64,000 nt of DNA from the NCBI RefSeq assembly GCF_004798665.1, contig NZ_CP039292.1:1736001-1800000 (forward strand), written 5' to 3'. This DNA is from Actinomyces procaprae. Lineage in GTDB: Bacteria > Actinomycetota > Actinomycetes > Actinomycetales > Actinomycetaceae. The position numbers and the translations under genes are program-made. The notes beneath the pieces were generated by a model. It was given only the letters and a program-made list of their open reading frames with translations. It was not told the origin of the DNA and ran no database searches. Position 1 is the first letter of the stretch. Each line of letters begins with the position of its first letter. This document shows positions 1 through 9,593 of the stretch, piece by piece.

Positions 1-652
1 AGAAGGGCTTGTCCGCGACGGCGTCCTTCGCCTTCTGCTTGAGCTCGATGAGGCGGTCGACGCCGTAGAGGGCGACGCGGCGGTAGTCACCGATGATGCG
101 ACCGCGGCCGTATGCGTCCGGCAGGCCGGTGATGATGTGAGAGCTGCGTGCGGCCCGGATGCGCGGGGTGTAGATGTCGAATACCGCGTCATTGTGGGTC
201 TTGCGGTAGCGGGTGAAGATCTTCTTGACCTCGGGGTCGACCTCCTTGCCCGCCTCCTTGATCGCCTGCTCGACCATGCGCCAACCACCGTTGGGCATCA
301 TGGCGCGCTTGAGCGGGGAGTCGGTCTGGAGACCGACGATGACGTCGTCGTCCTCGCTGATGTAGCCGGCGGGGAATGCGTCGATGTCAGACGGTGTGTG
401 GGTGTCGACGTCGAGGATGCGCACCTTGCGCTCCTCCGACAGGTAGTTCTTCTCCAGGGTGTCCCACAGGCGCAGGGTCTTGTCGGTGGCGCCGGCGAGG
501 AACGAGGCATCGCCGGTGTAAGGCGTGTAGTTGCGCTGGATGAAGTCCCGGACGTCGATATCCTCGGTCCACGGGCCCGCGGTGAAGCCCTCCCACGCGT
601 CGTGGCTGGTGGTCTCCTCCGCAGTGGCGGATGCTGTGACCTCGGTTGTCAT
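1..652 (-). CDS. pflB: Pyruvate formate-lyase (formate acetyltransferase), N-terminal part
   Basis: Converts pyruvate and CoA to acetyl-CoA and formate in the anaerobic cytoplasm. Only about 217 N-terminal residues lie in the window; the gene runs off the left edge, so the active-site cysteine pair and the C-terminal glycyl-radical loop cannot be checked. The visible stretches [44 protein letters not shown] and the end [19 protein letters not shown] fit PflB. The start ATG (650-652) has AGGAGG seven bases upstream on this strand. The gene follows dxs in the same direction across a 421-base gap, so it probably has its own promoter. Family assignment is from remembered conserved segments. Confidence 0.93.
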   Translation of the reverse strand, partial: MTTEVTASATAEETTSHDAWEGFTAGPWTEDIDVRDFIQRNYTPYTGDASFLAGATDKTLRLWDTLEKNYLSEERKVRILDVDTHTPSDIDAFPAGYISEDDDVIVGLQTDSPLKRAMMPNGGWRMVEQAIKEAGKEVDPEVKKIFTRYRKTHNDAVFDIYTPRIRAARSSHIITGLPDAYGRGRIIGDYRRVALYGVDRLIELKQKAKDAVADKPF

Positions 653-1073
653 CCGTGCCCTCCTATAGGGTGAGTGGCCGCGGCCACTCGCTTGCTTGCG
701 CCCTTGTGGGGCGTGGCGGTACATCGTTGCGCCGTCGACTCAAGCCTAGGCCAGACGTCCCGGCTTGTGTAAGGTCAGCCGAAGCCGCCCCGGTGTGATC
801 ACTCACAGGTAGCCTCAAGACATCACTAGCCTAGGACTTTAGGCCCACCTCAATGGGGACTCACCCCAGGTCCTCACCACCGGCTCATGACAGCAAGGAA
901 GGGCAGAATCCCCGCGATTCACGGCCGGTTCGACGACTCCGGGTGACGGCCACCACCCAGACGCCGCCCTCCCGGGACACGTCACCCGGCGCGACGCATC
1001 CGCCCCGAGCACCATCGCCCTCGCACTCCGCGCGGAACCCGCCGCGCCCCACCCCACATCTGGGACCGCCGTC
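653..1073. other. Intergenic region dxs-pflB (pflB leader)
   Basis: No convincing gene is seen; open frames here are low-complexity read-through. The stretch must hold the end of the dxs transcript and the pflB promoter. I could not place a confident -35/-10 pair. The one notable element is the dyad at 794-807, listed separately. Confidence 0.5.
794..807. promoter_or_regulatory. CRP/FNR-family-like dyad upstream of pflB
   Basis: TGTGA and TCACA face each other with 4 bases between (top strand TGTGATCACTCACA), about 140 bases upstream of the pflB start. The arms are those of a CRP site, while the 5-4-5 spacing is that of an FNR site. An oxygen- or cAMP-responsive regulator for pflB would make sense, but this is one short match in a high-GC genome. 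Confidence 0.3.
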
Positions 1074-3113
1074 CTACGGCCGCTGCGCCCCGCCCGCCAG
1101 GCGCCGGGCGGCCGCGCAGATCCCTCCGCAGTCCATCCCGAAGTCCGCCAGCAGCTCCTCGCGCGCCCCGGTGGGGAGGAAGCGCCTGGGCACGCCCAGC
1201 CGGGCCACCCGCGCCACCGCGCCCACTCCCTCGGCGAGCGCCGCATCCTCAACGGCGTCACGCAGCTGCGAGCCGACACCGCCCTCCACGAGCCCGTCCT
1301 CCACGACCAGCACGCCGTGCGCGTCCCGAGCCATGGCCACCAGCGCCAGGGGAACGGGAACCGGCCAGCGGGGGCAGACCACTCGCACGTCCAGGCCCTC
1401 GGCAGCCAGCTGCCGCCCCGCGTCGAGGGCCGTACCCGCCATTGCACCCACGCCGACCAGCAGCAGTCGGCCAGCTGCCTCACCCGCACTGCCCGAAGCG
1501 GTGCCACCCTGAACCGGGGCCGACTCGGCGCACGGCTCCAGCAGCACATCCACCGCGCCGAAGGGGCCGTCCTCCTCCCCCACCGTACGCACCGCGGGCA
1601 AGGGCGCCGGGAGTGAGCCCTTGGGGTAGCGCACCACCGTGGGGCCATCGTCCACCCCGACCGCGTCCCGCACGGCCTGCCGCAAGGTGGCCTCGTCGCG
1701 GGGCGCGGCCAGATGCAGTCCGGGCACGTGCGCCAGCAGCGCCATGTCCCACATGCCATTGTGGCTGGCACCGTCGGTACCGGTGATGCCGGCGCGATCC
1801 AGCAGGATGGTCACGCCCGCCCGGTGCAGCCCCACATCCATGAGCACCTGGTCGAAGGCGCGGTTGAGGAATGTCGCATACAGGGCGACCACCGGGTGCA
1901 TTCCGGCGAAGGCCATGCCTGCTGCGCAGGTCAGCGCATGCTGCTCGGCGATCCCGACGTCGACGACGCGCTCGGGCAGGGCGTCGGCCAGCGGCTGCAG
2001 TCCCACCGGCTGCTGCATGGCCGCCGTGATGCCCACGATCCGCTCATCGGCGCGGGCCAGATCCACCAGCTCCTGCGCGACGACGGCCGTCCAGCCGAAC
2101 CGGGAGGGCACCACCGGCAGGCCCGTCTCCGGGTGGATGCGCCCGACCGCGTGGAAGCGGTCGGCGGTGTCCTTCTCCGCTGGGGTGTAGCCGCGGCCCT
2201 TCTGGGTGATCACGTGCACGATGACCGGCTCGGCGTACTCGCGAGCACGGGTGAAGGCGAACTCCAGCGCGGTCTCGTCGTGCCCGTCCACCGGCCCCGT
2301 GTACTTGATCCCCAGGTCCTCGAAGAACGCGGAGGGCACCAGGATGTCCTTCAGCCCGCGCTTGAGTCCGTGCAGCGCCTCGAAGGCGGCGCGGCCGGGC
2401 GCGCCCTGGGCGAGCAGGGTGTGCTTGACGCCCGCGAGCATGCGCTCATAGCCGGGATTGGTGCGCAGCGCGTCCAGGTGATGCGCCAGGCCGCCGATGG
2501 TGGGGGCGTAAGAGCGGCCATTGTCATTGACGACGATCACCAGATGCTTGTCCGCGGAGTCCGCGATGTTGTTCAGCGCCTCCCAGGCCATTCCCCCGGT
2601 CAGGGCGCCGTCCCCGATGACCGCCACGATGTGCCGTCGGTCGTGCCCGAGCAGGTGGTTGGCGCGAGCAATGCCGTCCGCCCACGACAGCGCGGTGGAG
2701 GCGTGGGAGTTCTCGACGACGTCGTGCACCGACTCCTGCCGGGAGGGGTATCCCGAGACGCCGTCGCGCTCGCGCAGCCTGCTGAAGTCCTGACGGCCGG
2801 TCAGCAGCTTGTGCACATAGGCCTGGTGGCCGGTGTCGAAGACAATGGTGTCCCGCGGCGACCGGAAGGTGCGGTGCAGCGCGAGGGTCAGCTCCACGAC
2901 TCCCAGGTTGGGCCCCAGGTGCCCGCCGGTGCGCGCCACCGTTGCCACGAGATAGCGGCGGATCTCGGCCGCGAGCTCCTCAATCTCCTCACTGGTCAGG
3001 CCACGCAGATCGGCGGGCCTGCTGATGCGGGACAGCAGCGGCGTGGCGGGCAGGAGCACGGGCCGGTCCGCCCCGCGGTCCTCCGCACCGACCACAGCAG
3101 TGTCTTCGCTCAT
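1074..3113 (-). CDS. dxs: 1-deoxy-D-xylulose-5-phosphate synthase
   Basis: First enzyme of the MEP isoprenoid pathway: condenses pyruvate and glyceraldehyde 3-phosphate using thiamine diphosphate; cytoplasmic. The 679-residue frame shows the thiamine-binding block VIGDGALTGGMAWEALNN followed by VVNDNGRSYAPT, the GHQAYVHK segment, and the pyrimidine-domain segments VDVGIAEQHALTCAAGMA and LLDRAGITGTDGASHNGMWD. It is somewhat longer than the usual 620-640 residues, mainly at the ends. I chose ATG 3113 because GAGGAGG lies just upstream on this strand and the frame upstream of it is low complexity. It is divergent from the S9 peptidase gene and upstream of pflB. Confidence 0.95.
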   Translation of the reverse strand: MSEDTAVVGAEDRGADRPVLLPATPLLSRISRPADLRGLTSEEIEELAAEIRRYLVATVARTGGHLGPNLGVVELTLALHRTFRSPRDTIVFDTGHQAYVHKLLTGRQDFSRLRERDGVSGYPSRQESVHDVVENSHASTALSWADGIARANHLLGHDRRHIVAVIGDGALTGGMAWEALNNIADSADKHLVIVVNDNGRSYAPTIGGLAHHLDALRTNPGYERMLAGVKHTLLAQGAPGRAAFEALHGLKRGLKDILVPSAFFEDLGIKYTGPVDGHDETALEFAFTRAREYAEPVIVHVITQKGRGYTPAEKDTADRFHAVGRIHPETGLPVVPSRFGWTAVVAQELVDLARADERIVGITAAMQQPVGLQPLADALPERVVDVGIAEQHALTCAAGMAFAGMHPVVALYATFLNRAFDQVLMDVGLHRAGVTILLDRAGITGTDGASHNGMWDMALLAHVPGLHLAAPRDEATLRQAVRDAVGVDDGPTVVRYPKGSLPAPLPAVRTVGEEDGPFGAVDVLLEPCAESAPVQGGTASGSAGEAAGRLLLVGVGAMAGTALDAGRQLAAEGLDVRVVCPRWPVPVPLALVAMARDAHGVLVVEDGLVEGGVGSQLRDAVEDAALAEGVGAVARVARLGVPRRFLPTGAREELLADFGMDCGGICAAARRLAGGAQRP

Positions 3114-3337
3114 CGGTGCGGCTCCTCCTCGTCCTGGTCTCCGGCGCTCCGGACCGCCGCGGCGTCGGGGCGAGCCGTCGGCACTGCCTCTCAGCATATG
3201 CATATCGACCAGGCACCGCCGCCACGACCCGCGCCGGACGGCGCCGGACGCCGCAAGAACACGTAGGGTTGGCACCGGAACGCGTGCACCGCCCGTCGGC
3301 CGGGCGCGCACCCACCGCACCGCCTTCAGGAGGAACG

Positions 3338-5344
3338 ATGAGCACGACAGCGCCGTACGGGACCTGGCCCTCGCCGATCACACCCGGCACCATCACCACC
3401 CGCACCCTCTCCCTGTCGCAGGTGCGCGTCGACGGCGGAGACACCTACTGGGTGGAGCAGCGCGCCTCCCAGGCCGGGCGCCAGGTGCTGCTGCGCCGTG
3501 ACGGCGACGGCCAGATCGGTGAGGTTCTGCCGCTGACTCCCTCCGACGAGCTCGTGGACGCCCGCACCCGGGTGCATGAGTACGGCGGCCGCGCCTACGC
3601 GGTTGACTCCGGCATCATCGTCGTGTCCCACGCCGGGGACGGCCGGCTGTACCGCTACGACGTCGCACACCGCATGCGCGGCCTGGTACCGCTGACCATC
3701 TACGGTGATGTGCGTCACGGCGACCTCGAGATCGACACGGCCCGCGCCCTGGTGTACGCGGTGCGCGAGGACCATCGCGGCGATGGGGAGGCGGTGAACT
3801 CGCTGGTGGCGATTCCGCTGGACGGCTCGGCGGCTCGTGACGACTCCGCCGTGAAGACGATCGTGTCCGGCACCGACTTCGTGGTCTCCCCCACGCTGTC
3901 CCCCGACGGCGAGCACCTGGCCTGGATGACCTGGAACCACCCCGACATGCCGTGGGACAACGCCTCGCTTCACGTTGGCGACCTGCGTCCGGACGGCACC
4001 ATCGGCTCCCAGACGGTGGTCGACGGCGGCTCCGGCTACTCGGTGTCCGAGCCGCGCTGGACCGAGGAGTGCGAGCTCGTGCACGTCTCCAACGCCTCCG
4101 GCTTCTGGAACCTGTACCGCACCGAGGGCTTCCCCCGCCGCGGCACCAACCGGGAGGGCTGGACCGAGTCCCTGCGCACCCGTCCCCTGTACCCGGTCGA
4201 CGCGACCTTCACCTCCCCCGCGTGGATTCTGGGACCGCACCACTTCGACGTGCTCGACGGCGAGCACCTGATCGCCTCCTGGGCGCGCGACGGCGTCTGG
4301 CACCTGGGCACGGTGAAGCTGTCCAACGGGGAGCTGGAGGAGTGGAACGTGGGCTGGCAGCCGCTGGGCAACGTCGCCTCCTCCGCGGGCCGCGTGGTCA
4401 TGCTCGCCGGCAGCGAGACCGACCTGCCGAGCATCGTTGAGGTGCGCGGCCGCCAAGTGGAGGTCCTCCGGGGCTCGGGCGACTTCAACGCATACGACGT
4501 CGGCATCTCCTTCGCGGAGCCCCTGTCCTGGCCCACCACGGACGGCGCCACCGCACACGGCTTCTTCTACCCGCCGGCCTCCGCCGCCTATACGGGCCCC
4601 GACGATGAGCTGCCGCCCCTGATCGTGGGCGTGCACGGCGGTCCCACGGCGATGGACCGCACCGGCTACGACCTGCGCATCCAGTTCTGGACCAGCCGCG
4701 GATTCGCCTACCTGGCCGTCAACTACCGCGGCTCCACCGGATACGGCTCTGACTACCGCCGTCTGCTCAACGGCAAGTGGGGCGTGTACGACGTCGACGA
4801 CGTCGTCTCCGGCGCCCAGTTCCTGGCCGCTTCCGGCAAGGTGGACCCGGCCCGCATCGCGGTGCGCGGCGCCTCCGCCGGCGGCTTCACCGCGCTGGCC
4901 GCGCTGGTCCGTTCCGACGTGTTCAGCGCCGGCACATCCCTGTACGGGGTCGCCGACCTGGCCCAGCTGGCACGCACCACCCACAAGTTCGAGTCGCACT
5001 ACATCCAGCGGCTGGTGGGTGAGGACGACCTGGACGCTCCCGTGTACGCGGAGAGGTCACCGCTACTGCACATCGACGACATTCACGCCCCGCTGCTACT
5101 GCTGCAGGGCAGCGCGGACCCGATCATTCCCGCGGTGCAGGCCACCAGCATGTACGAGGCCGTCAAGGCCAAGGGCCTACCGGTCGCCCTGGACGTGTTC
5201 CAGGGCGAGGGCCACGGCTTCAACCTCGCCGCCAACGTCCACCGCGCCCTCCAGGATGAGCTGAGCTTCTACGCCCAGGTCTGGGGCCTGGAGTCGCCGG
5301 CGACCGAGCGCGCGGTTCTGCGAGTCGACAACCTCGACCGCTGA
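3338..5344 (+). CDS. Prolyl oligopeptidase-family serine peptidase (S9)
   Basis: A 668-residue intracellular alpha/beta-hydrolase-type peptidase, probably cleaving acyl- or prolyl-peptides. The N-terminal ~400 residues resemble a beta-propeller (for example SPTLSPDGEHLAWMTWNHPD). The C-terminal hydrolase domain has the nucleophile motif RGASAGGF (Ser513), the acid in QGSADP (Asp594) and the base in GEGHGF (His626). The ATG at 3338 follows CAGGAGGAACG, a strong ribosome binding site; in-frame upstream sequence is dxs leader. No signal peptide is visible. The ClC gene begins 14 bases downstream on the same strand. The exact substrate cannot be told from sequence. Confidence 0.9.
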   Translation: MSTTAPYGTWPSPITPGTITTRTLSLSQVRVDGGDTYWVEQRASQAGRQVLLRRDGDGQIGEVLPLTPSDELVDARTRVHEYGGRAYAVDSGIIVVSHAGDGRLYRYDVAHRMRGLVPLTIYGDVRHGDLEIDTARALVYAVREDHRGDGEAVNSLVAIPLDGSAARDDSAVKTIVSGTDFVVSPTLSPDGEHLAWMTWNHPDMPWDNASLHVGDLRPDGTIGSQTVVDGGSGYSVSEPRWTEECELVHVSNASGFWNLYRTEGFPRRGTNREGWTESLRTRPLYPVDATFTSPAWILGPHHFDVLDGEHLIASWARDGVWHLGTVKLSNGELEEWNVGWQPLGNVASSAGRVVMLAGSETDLPSIVEVRGRQVEVLRGSGDFNAYDVGISFAEPLSWPTTDGATAHGFFYPPASAAYTGPDDELPPLIVGVHGGPTAMDRTGYDLRIQFWTSRGFAYLAVNYRGSTGYGSDYRRLLNGKWGVYDVDDVVSGAQFLAASGKVDPARIAVRGASAGGFTALAALVRSDVFSAGTSLYGVADLAQLARTTHKFESHYIQRLVGEDDLDAPVYAERSPLLHIDDIHAPLLLLQGSADPIIPAVQATSMYEAVKAKGLPVALDVFQGEGHGFNLAANVHRALQDELSFYAQVWGLESPATERAVLRVDNLDR

Positions 5345-5358
5345 CGGCGCCGCTGGGA

Positions 5359-7294
5359 GTGGAGGCGGCAGTGGGCGCGCCGTGGCGGGCGGCCACCGGC
5401 CGGCTCCGGTCCCGGGCGTTGGGCCTGCTGCGCTACCACCGCACCGGACTGTTCATCCTGGCGGTTCTCACCGGCCTGTCGGCGGGGGCGGGCGCAGTCG
5501 TCTTCCGGATGGGCATTGACCTGTGGACCCGGGTACTGACCGGCACCACCGACTACACCGCGGCGTTGGGCGCCTCGACGGGTGCTCTGGCCGCGCTCGG
5601 ACCCTGGTTCGTGGTGGCCGCACCGGTGCTCTCCGGTCTGGCGGTCGGACCGCTGATGCACCGCCTGGGCACCAACACCACCGGCCACGGCGTCTCGGGG
5701 GTGATCTGGGCGGCACGCCGCTCGGACGGGACCGTGGCGCCCGGTCCGGCCGCGGCGGGGGTACTCGCAGCCACCCTGACCATTGGTGGGGGGCGGCTCG
5801 GTGGGTCCCGAGGGCCCCATCGCCGAGCTGGGCGCGTCCACGGCCACCGTCTTCGGGAGGCGTCTGGGCCTCCCCCGGCGCTCGGTGCGCCTACTGGCGG
5901 CCGCTGGCACCGCGGCGGGGATCGCCGCCGCCTTCAACACCCCGCTGGCCGGGGCGTTCTTCGCCCTGGAAGTGATCCTCATGGACTTCACCGTTGACGC
6001 CTTCGCCTTCGTGGTGCTGGCCTGCGTGTCCGCCACGGTGCTGTCCCACCACCTGCTGGGAACCACGCTGTCCCTGTCCCTGCCGGCCCTCGACCTTGGG
6101 GGCGACGCCCAGCTGTTGTGGGTGGCGCTGCTCGGGGTGCTGGGCGGCGCGGTCGGAGTCGGCTTCTCCCGGTGCAGGTACCTGGTGGCCGACGCGCTCG
6201 GCGCCGTCGCCGACCGGTTGCGGCTACCGGCCTGGCTCCGACCCGGGGTCGGTGGACTGCTGGTGGGCGCGCTGCTCCTGGCCGCCCCGGAGATGTACGG
6301 GGAGTCCGCCGCCGTCCTGGATCGGGCACTGGGAGGCGGTTACACGGCGGCGGCGCTGCTGGGGCTGGCGACGGCGAAGATCGTAGCCACCTCGGTCACG
6401 CTGGGGGTGGGCATGGCGGGCGGCGTATTCGCGCCCTCGCTGTTCATCGGTGCCGCCCTGGGCGCGGCCTACGGGACCGCGCTCGCTCCGAGCAGCCCCG
6501 ACGCGGCCGCCGTATTCGGCGTGATCGGCATGGGGGCCGTTTTCTCCGGTGCGGCGCGGGCGCCGATCACTGGCACCGTCCTGATCATTGAGATGACCGG
6601 CCAGTACAGTCTGCTGCTGCCACTGATGCTGGCGGTGGCACTGTCAACCACGATGAGCCGGTTCCTGACCCGTACCACGATCTACACCGAGGAGCTGCGC
6701 CGTCGGGGCCACGACATCGACGACCCGGTTCACGCCACACTGATCGGGCGGGCGACCGCACGCGGCGTCATGAACCAGCCCCCGGCGGTCCTGGCGGCCA
6801 ACAGCTCGCTGGCTCAGGCCGCGGAGGCGCTACGGGCCGCCGGCGTGCCCCGCCTACCCGTCGTCGTTCCCAGTACTCCCCTCGCCCGGGCGGGTGCCCG
6901 AACCCGGGCCGGCACGGGCGCGCGGTGGCGCGGCTGCGTCTCCGCCGTCGCCGTCGCTGAGGCGCGTTCGCGCACCGACGGCGAGCGCCCGGAACGGGTG
7001 ATTGAACTGCCACTGGACCGGGTTCACGTCACCGTCGACGACGACGTGGCGCATGTGCTGGAGACGCTGATCGAGTCCCATCTGGAGGCGGTGCCGGTGA
7101 CCGAGCCGATCGCGGACGGCGACGGCGAACTGCGCCTGGTCGGCTGGGTCAGCCAGGAGGACATGGTGCGCCGCCTGTACCGGCAGCAGCGGCGTGCCGT
7201 CGCGGCCGCTGAGCAGCGCACCTCCTTCGGCTCGCGCACGCAGGCGTGGATGCGGCGCCGTCGAGCGCGCCGGGGCAACGGGGTCGGATCATGA
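5359..7294 (+). pseudogene. ClC-family chloride channel/antiporter with CBS domains, frameshifted
   Basis: Membrane chloride channel or H+/Cl- antiporter of about 644 residues if repaired. The first frame (from GTG 5359) ends in LTIGGG. The next frame continues at SVGPEGPIAELGA, so together they give the ClC signature GGGSVGPEGP with the gating glutamate. The break is a run of six G at 5788-5793 where five would restore one frame. Downstream are AAAFNTPLAGAFFALEV, the GGVFAPSLFIGAALGA segment and two CBS-like stretches (from ARGVMNQPPAVL and from VDDDVAHVLETLIESHLEA). No other damage is seen, so a base-calling error is as likely as a real mutation. It ends overlapping the convergent gene by 6 bases. 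Confidence 0.85.
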
Positions 7295-7768
7295 GCGGTC
7301 GCGGTGGACCGTCCCCTGAATGGTGTCAGAGATATCGGTGATGCGCTCGGCGTTGGTGACGATGCGGCGCGGATCCGCCAGCCACAGCTGGACGGCGCCG
7401 ACCAGCGGCAGCAGCACCGGCAGGTACCACAGCGCCGCGCCCCACTGCGACCAGGCGGTGCCGGCAAGGCCTGAGGCGTTGACGGCGAGCAGGCCCAGTA
7501 CCTCAACCGCCAGGCACGCCCAGCCGACGCGGCGCATGCGCCGACCATTGTGCGCCACGGCGACCGCCAGTACCAGGTAGACCAGTCCTGCCAGCACGCT
7601 GAGCGCGGCCGGCAGCCGACTGCCCTCGCCCGCGCGGGCGAGGGCGACGAATGCGGGAGCGAGGACCACCACGCCGAAGATCGCGAAGACTCCGACGAGT
7701 GCACGCCCCCAGCCGTGCGCGGGACGGCGCGTGTCATTCAGAGCCCGCGGCTGGGAAGACTCATCCAT
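7289..7768 (-). CDS. Small integral membrane protein, four predicted helices
   Basis: A 159-residue protein of unknown function. After a short hydrophilic N-terminus come four hydrophobic segments (ALVGVFAIFGVVVLAPAFV, LSVLAGLVYLVLAVAV, WACLAVEVLGLLAVN, LWYLPVLLPLVGAVQLW) and a short tail ending HRDRS. The ATG at 7766-7768 was chosen because the in-frame extension upstream is antisense to pepA and compositionally odd. It converges on the ClC gene and is divergent from pepA, about 100 bases away. No enzymatic motif is visible. Confidence 0.7.
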   Translation of the reverse strand: MDESSQPRALNDTRRPAHGWGRALVGVFAIFGVVVLAPAFVALARAGEGSRLPAALSVLAGLVYLVLAVAVAHNGRRMRRVGWACLAVEVLGLLAVNASGLAGTAWSQWGAALWYLPVLLPLVGAVQLWLADPRRIVTNAERITDISDTIQGTVHRDRS

Positions 7769-7871
7769 GCAGTAGCTGACCTCGTGTTGAACTGCGGGCC
7801 CGTGGTTCGGGCCGACGGAGCCGGGCGGCGCCCTGGCCGGTAGCCGACCCTGCGACGTTACCATTCCCCGC

Positions 7872-9431
7872 ATGACAGAGATTATGACTTCCAGCCTGCC
7901 ACCGTCCGCCGTGGGCGGTGATGTGCTGGTTCTGGCCGTGCGTTCCGGCGAGGACGCCCCGGAGCCGCTTACTTCCAATGCCCTCCCGAGCACGCACCCG
8001 GGGTGGTCAGCCCTGGCGGCGCTGCTGCCCTCACTGGGCTTCACCGGTGCGCTCGACACACTCGTGCGCGTGCCCGCAGCTGCACTCGGCCTTGACGAAC
8101 CCGGAGCGCTCCCACCGACCGTACTGGTGGTCGGCACCGGTGACGGATGCGACGCCAATGCCCTCAGACGCGCGGCGGGGCGGGCTGCCCGCGACCTGGC
8201 GGGAACCGACCATGCCGTATTCGCGCTGCCGGCCGACACCGCCGAGGCCCTGGCAGCGGTCGCCGAGGGGGCGCTGGAGGGCGCCTACGCGTGGTCACGG
8301 CGGGTGCCCGCTGCCACCGCTCCCCTGGCGCGCGCGACGGTACTGACCGAGCTCGCCCAGGGCCGCCGCCCACTGCTGCGCCGCAATGCGGAGGACCCGG
8401 CCGCGCCGGTCGTCAAACGCGCCCGTATCCTGGCCGACGCCGTCGCCGGGGCCCGGGACCTGGTCAATGACCCGCCCGCACGTCTGACCCCCGCGGCCTT
8501 CGCCGATCATGCCCGGCGGGCCGTGGACGCCGTCGGGCGGGGTCGGGGGCGCCTGGACATCGAGGTGTATGACCACAAGCGGCTGGAGGCGGAGGGGTTC
8601 GGCGGCATCGCCGGGGTCGGCCAGGGGTCGACCCATCCTCCCCGCCTGGTCCGAGTCGAGTGGACCCCCAAGGCACGTCGCGGTGTCGCGCATGTCGCAC
8701 TGGTGGGCAAGGGCATCACCTTCGACTCCGGCGGCCTCTCCCTCAAGCCCCCGGCGTCGATGCCGTCCATGAAGTCCGACATGGCCGGGGCGGCCACGGT
8801 GCTGTCCGCCACACTCGCCGCGGCGCGCCTGGGCGTGCAGGTGAAGGTGACCGCGTGGCTCGCCCTCGCCGAGAACCTGCCCGGAGGCTCGGCGCAGCGT
8901 CCCAGTGACATTGTGACCATGTTCGACGGAACCACCGTGGAGATCACCAACACGGACGCCGAGGGTCGCCTGGTCATGGCCGACGCCCTGGCGGCGGCGG
9001 TAGCGGAGGGACCCGACGCGGTGCTCGACGTCGCCACCCTCACCGGCGCCCAGATCGTGGCGCTCGGTGAACGCACCGGCGCCGTGATGGGGGCGGTACG
9101 CGATGAGGTCGTGACTGCGGCCGAGCGCGCGGGCGAGGACTTCTGGCCCATGCCGCTGCCGGAGTATCTGCGCTCCAATCTGGATTCCCCCTTCGCCGAC
9201 CTGCGCAACGCCACGATGGGCTACCGGGCCGGCGGCATGCTGGTGGCCGGACTGTTCCTGCGCCAGTTCGTCGGGACCACGCCGTGGGGACACCTCGACA
9301 TCGCCGGCCCCGCCTATAACGAGAAGGCCGCCTGGGGACTGACCCCGCAGGGCGGTACCGGGTTCGGCGTGGCGACTCTGCTGACCTTCTTGGAGGCACG
9401 CGCCCAGGATGGTGGCGGCAGCTCACACTGA
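7872..9431 (+). CDS. pepA: Leucyl aminopeptidase (M17)
   Basis: Cytosolic two-metal aminopeptidase releasing N-terminal residues from peptides; 519 residues. The C-terminal catalytic domain carries GKGITFDSGGLSLKP, KSDMAGAATVL and the M17 signature NTDAEGRLVMADAL. These supply the metal-binding Lys/Asp/Glu residues and the catalytic Arg. The N-terminal third is the more variable regulatory domain. No ribosome binding site precedes ATG 7872, but TACCAT at 7859-7864 ends 7 bases before it, which fits a leaderless transcript. An alternative start is the ATG at 7884. It is divergent from the membrane protein gene; lpdA follows about 160 bases downstream. Confidence 0.94.
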   Translation: MTEIMTSSLPPSAVGGDVLVLAVRSGEDAPEPLTSNALPSTHPGWSALAALLPSLGFTGALDTLVRVPAAALGLDEPGALPPTVLVVGTGDGCDANALRRAAGRAARDLAGTDHAVFALPADTAEALAAVAEGALEGAYAWSRRVPAATAPLARATVLTELAQGRRPLLRRNAEDPAAPVVKRARILADAVAGARDLVNDPPARLTPAAFADHARRAVDAVGRGRGRLDIEVYDHKRLEAEGFGGIAGVGQGSTHPPRLVRVEWTPKARRGVAHVALVGKGITFDSGGLSLKPPASMPSMKSDMAGAATVLSATLAAARLGVQVKVTAWLALAENLPGGSAQRPSDIVTMFDGTTVEITNTDAEGRLVMADALAAAVAEGPDAVLDVATLTGAQIVALGERTGAVMGAVRDEVVTAAERAGEDFWPMPLPEYLRSNLDSPFADLRNATMGYRAGGMLVAGLFLRQFVGTTPWGHLDIAGPAYNEKAAWGLTPQGGTGFGVATLLTFLEARAQDGGGSSH

Positions 9432-9593
9432 GCGGACGAACACGCCCCGAGGGATGGGCCTTGCAGCGGGTCATGCCGTAGGCTGTCTGGGACTCAGGTC
9501 CCCCGCTTGCGGGACTGCGCCCGCCGCAGGGCGCCGATGCTCAAGGCCAATACGTCAGCGCCGCAGTTCGCGCCACCGACAAGGAGTGTACAA

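Noticed and set aside
839..1771. Minus-strand 310-codon frame beside dxs
   Set aside because: It lies in another frame of the same strand as dxs, is Trp/Arg-rich and matches no family; dxs is well supported there.
3338..5344. Dipeptidyl peptidase IV identity for the S9 peptidase
   Set aside because: The nucleophile motif is GASAGG and there is no signal peptide or membrane anchor. Only the broad S9 family is supported.
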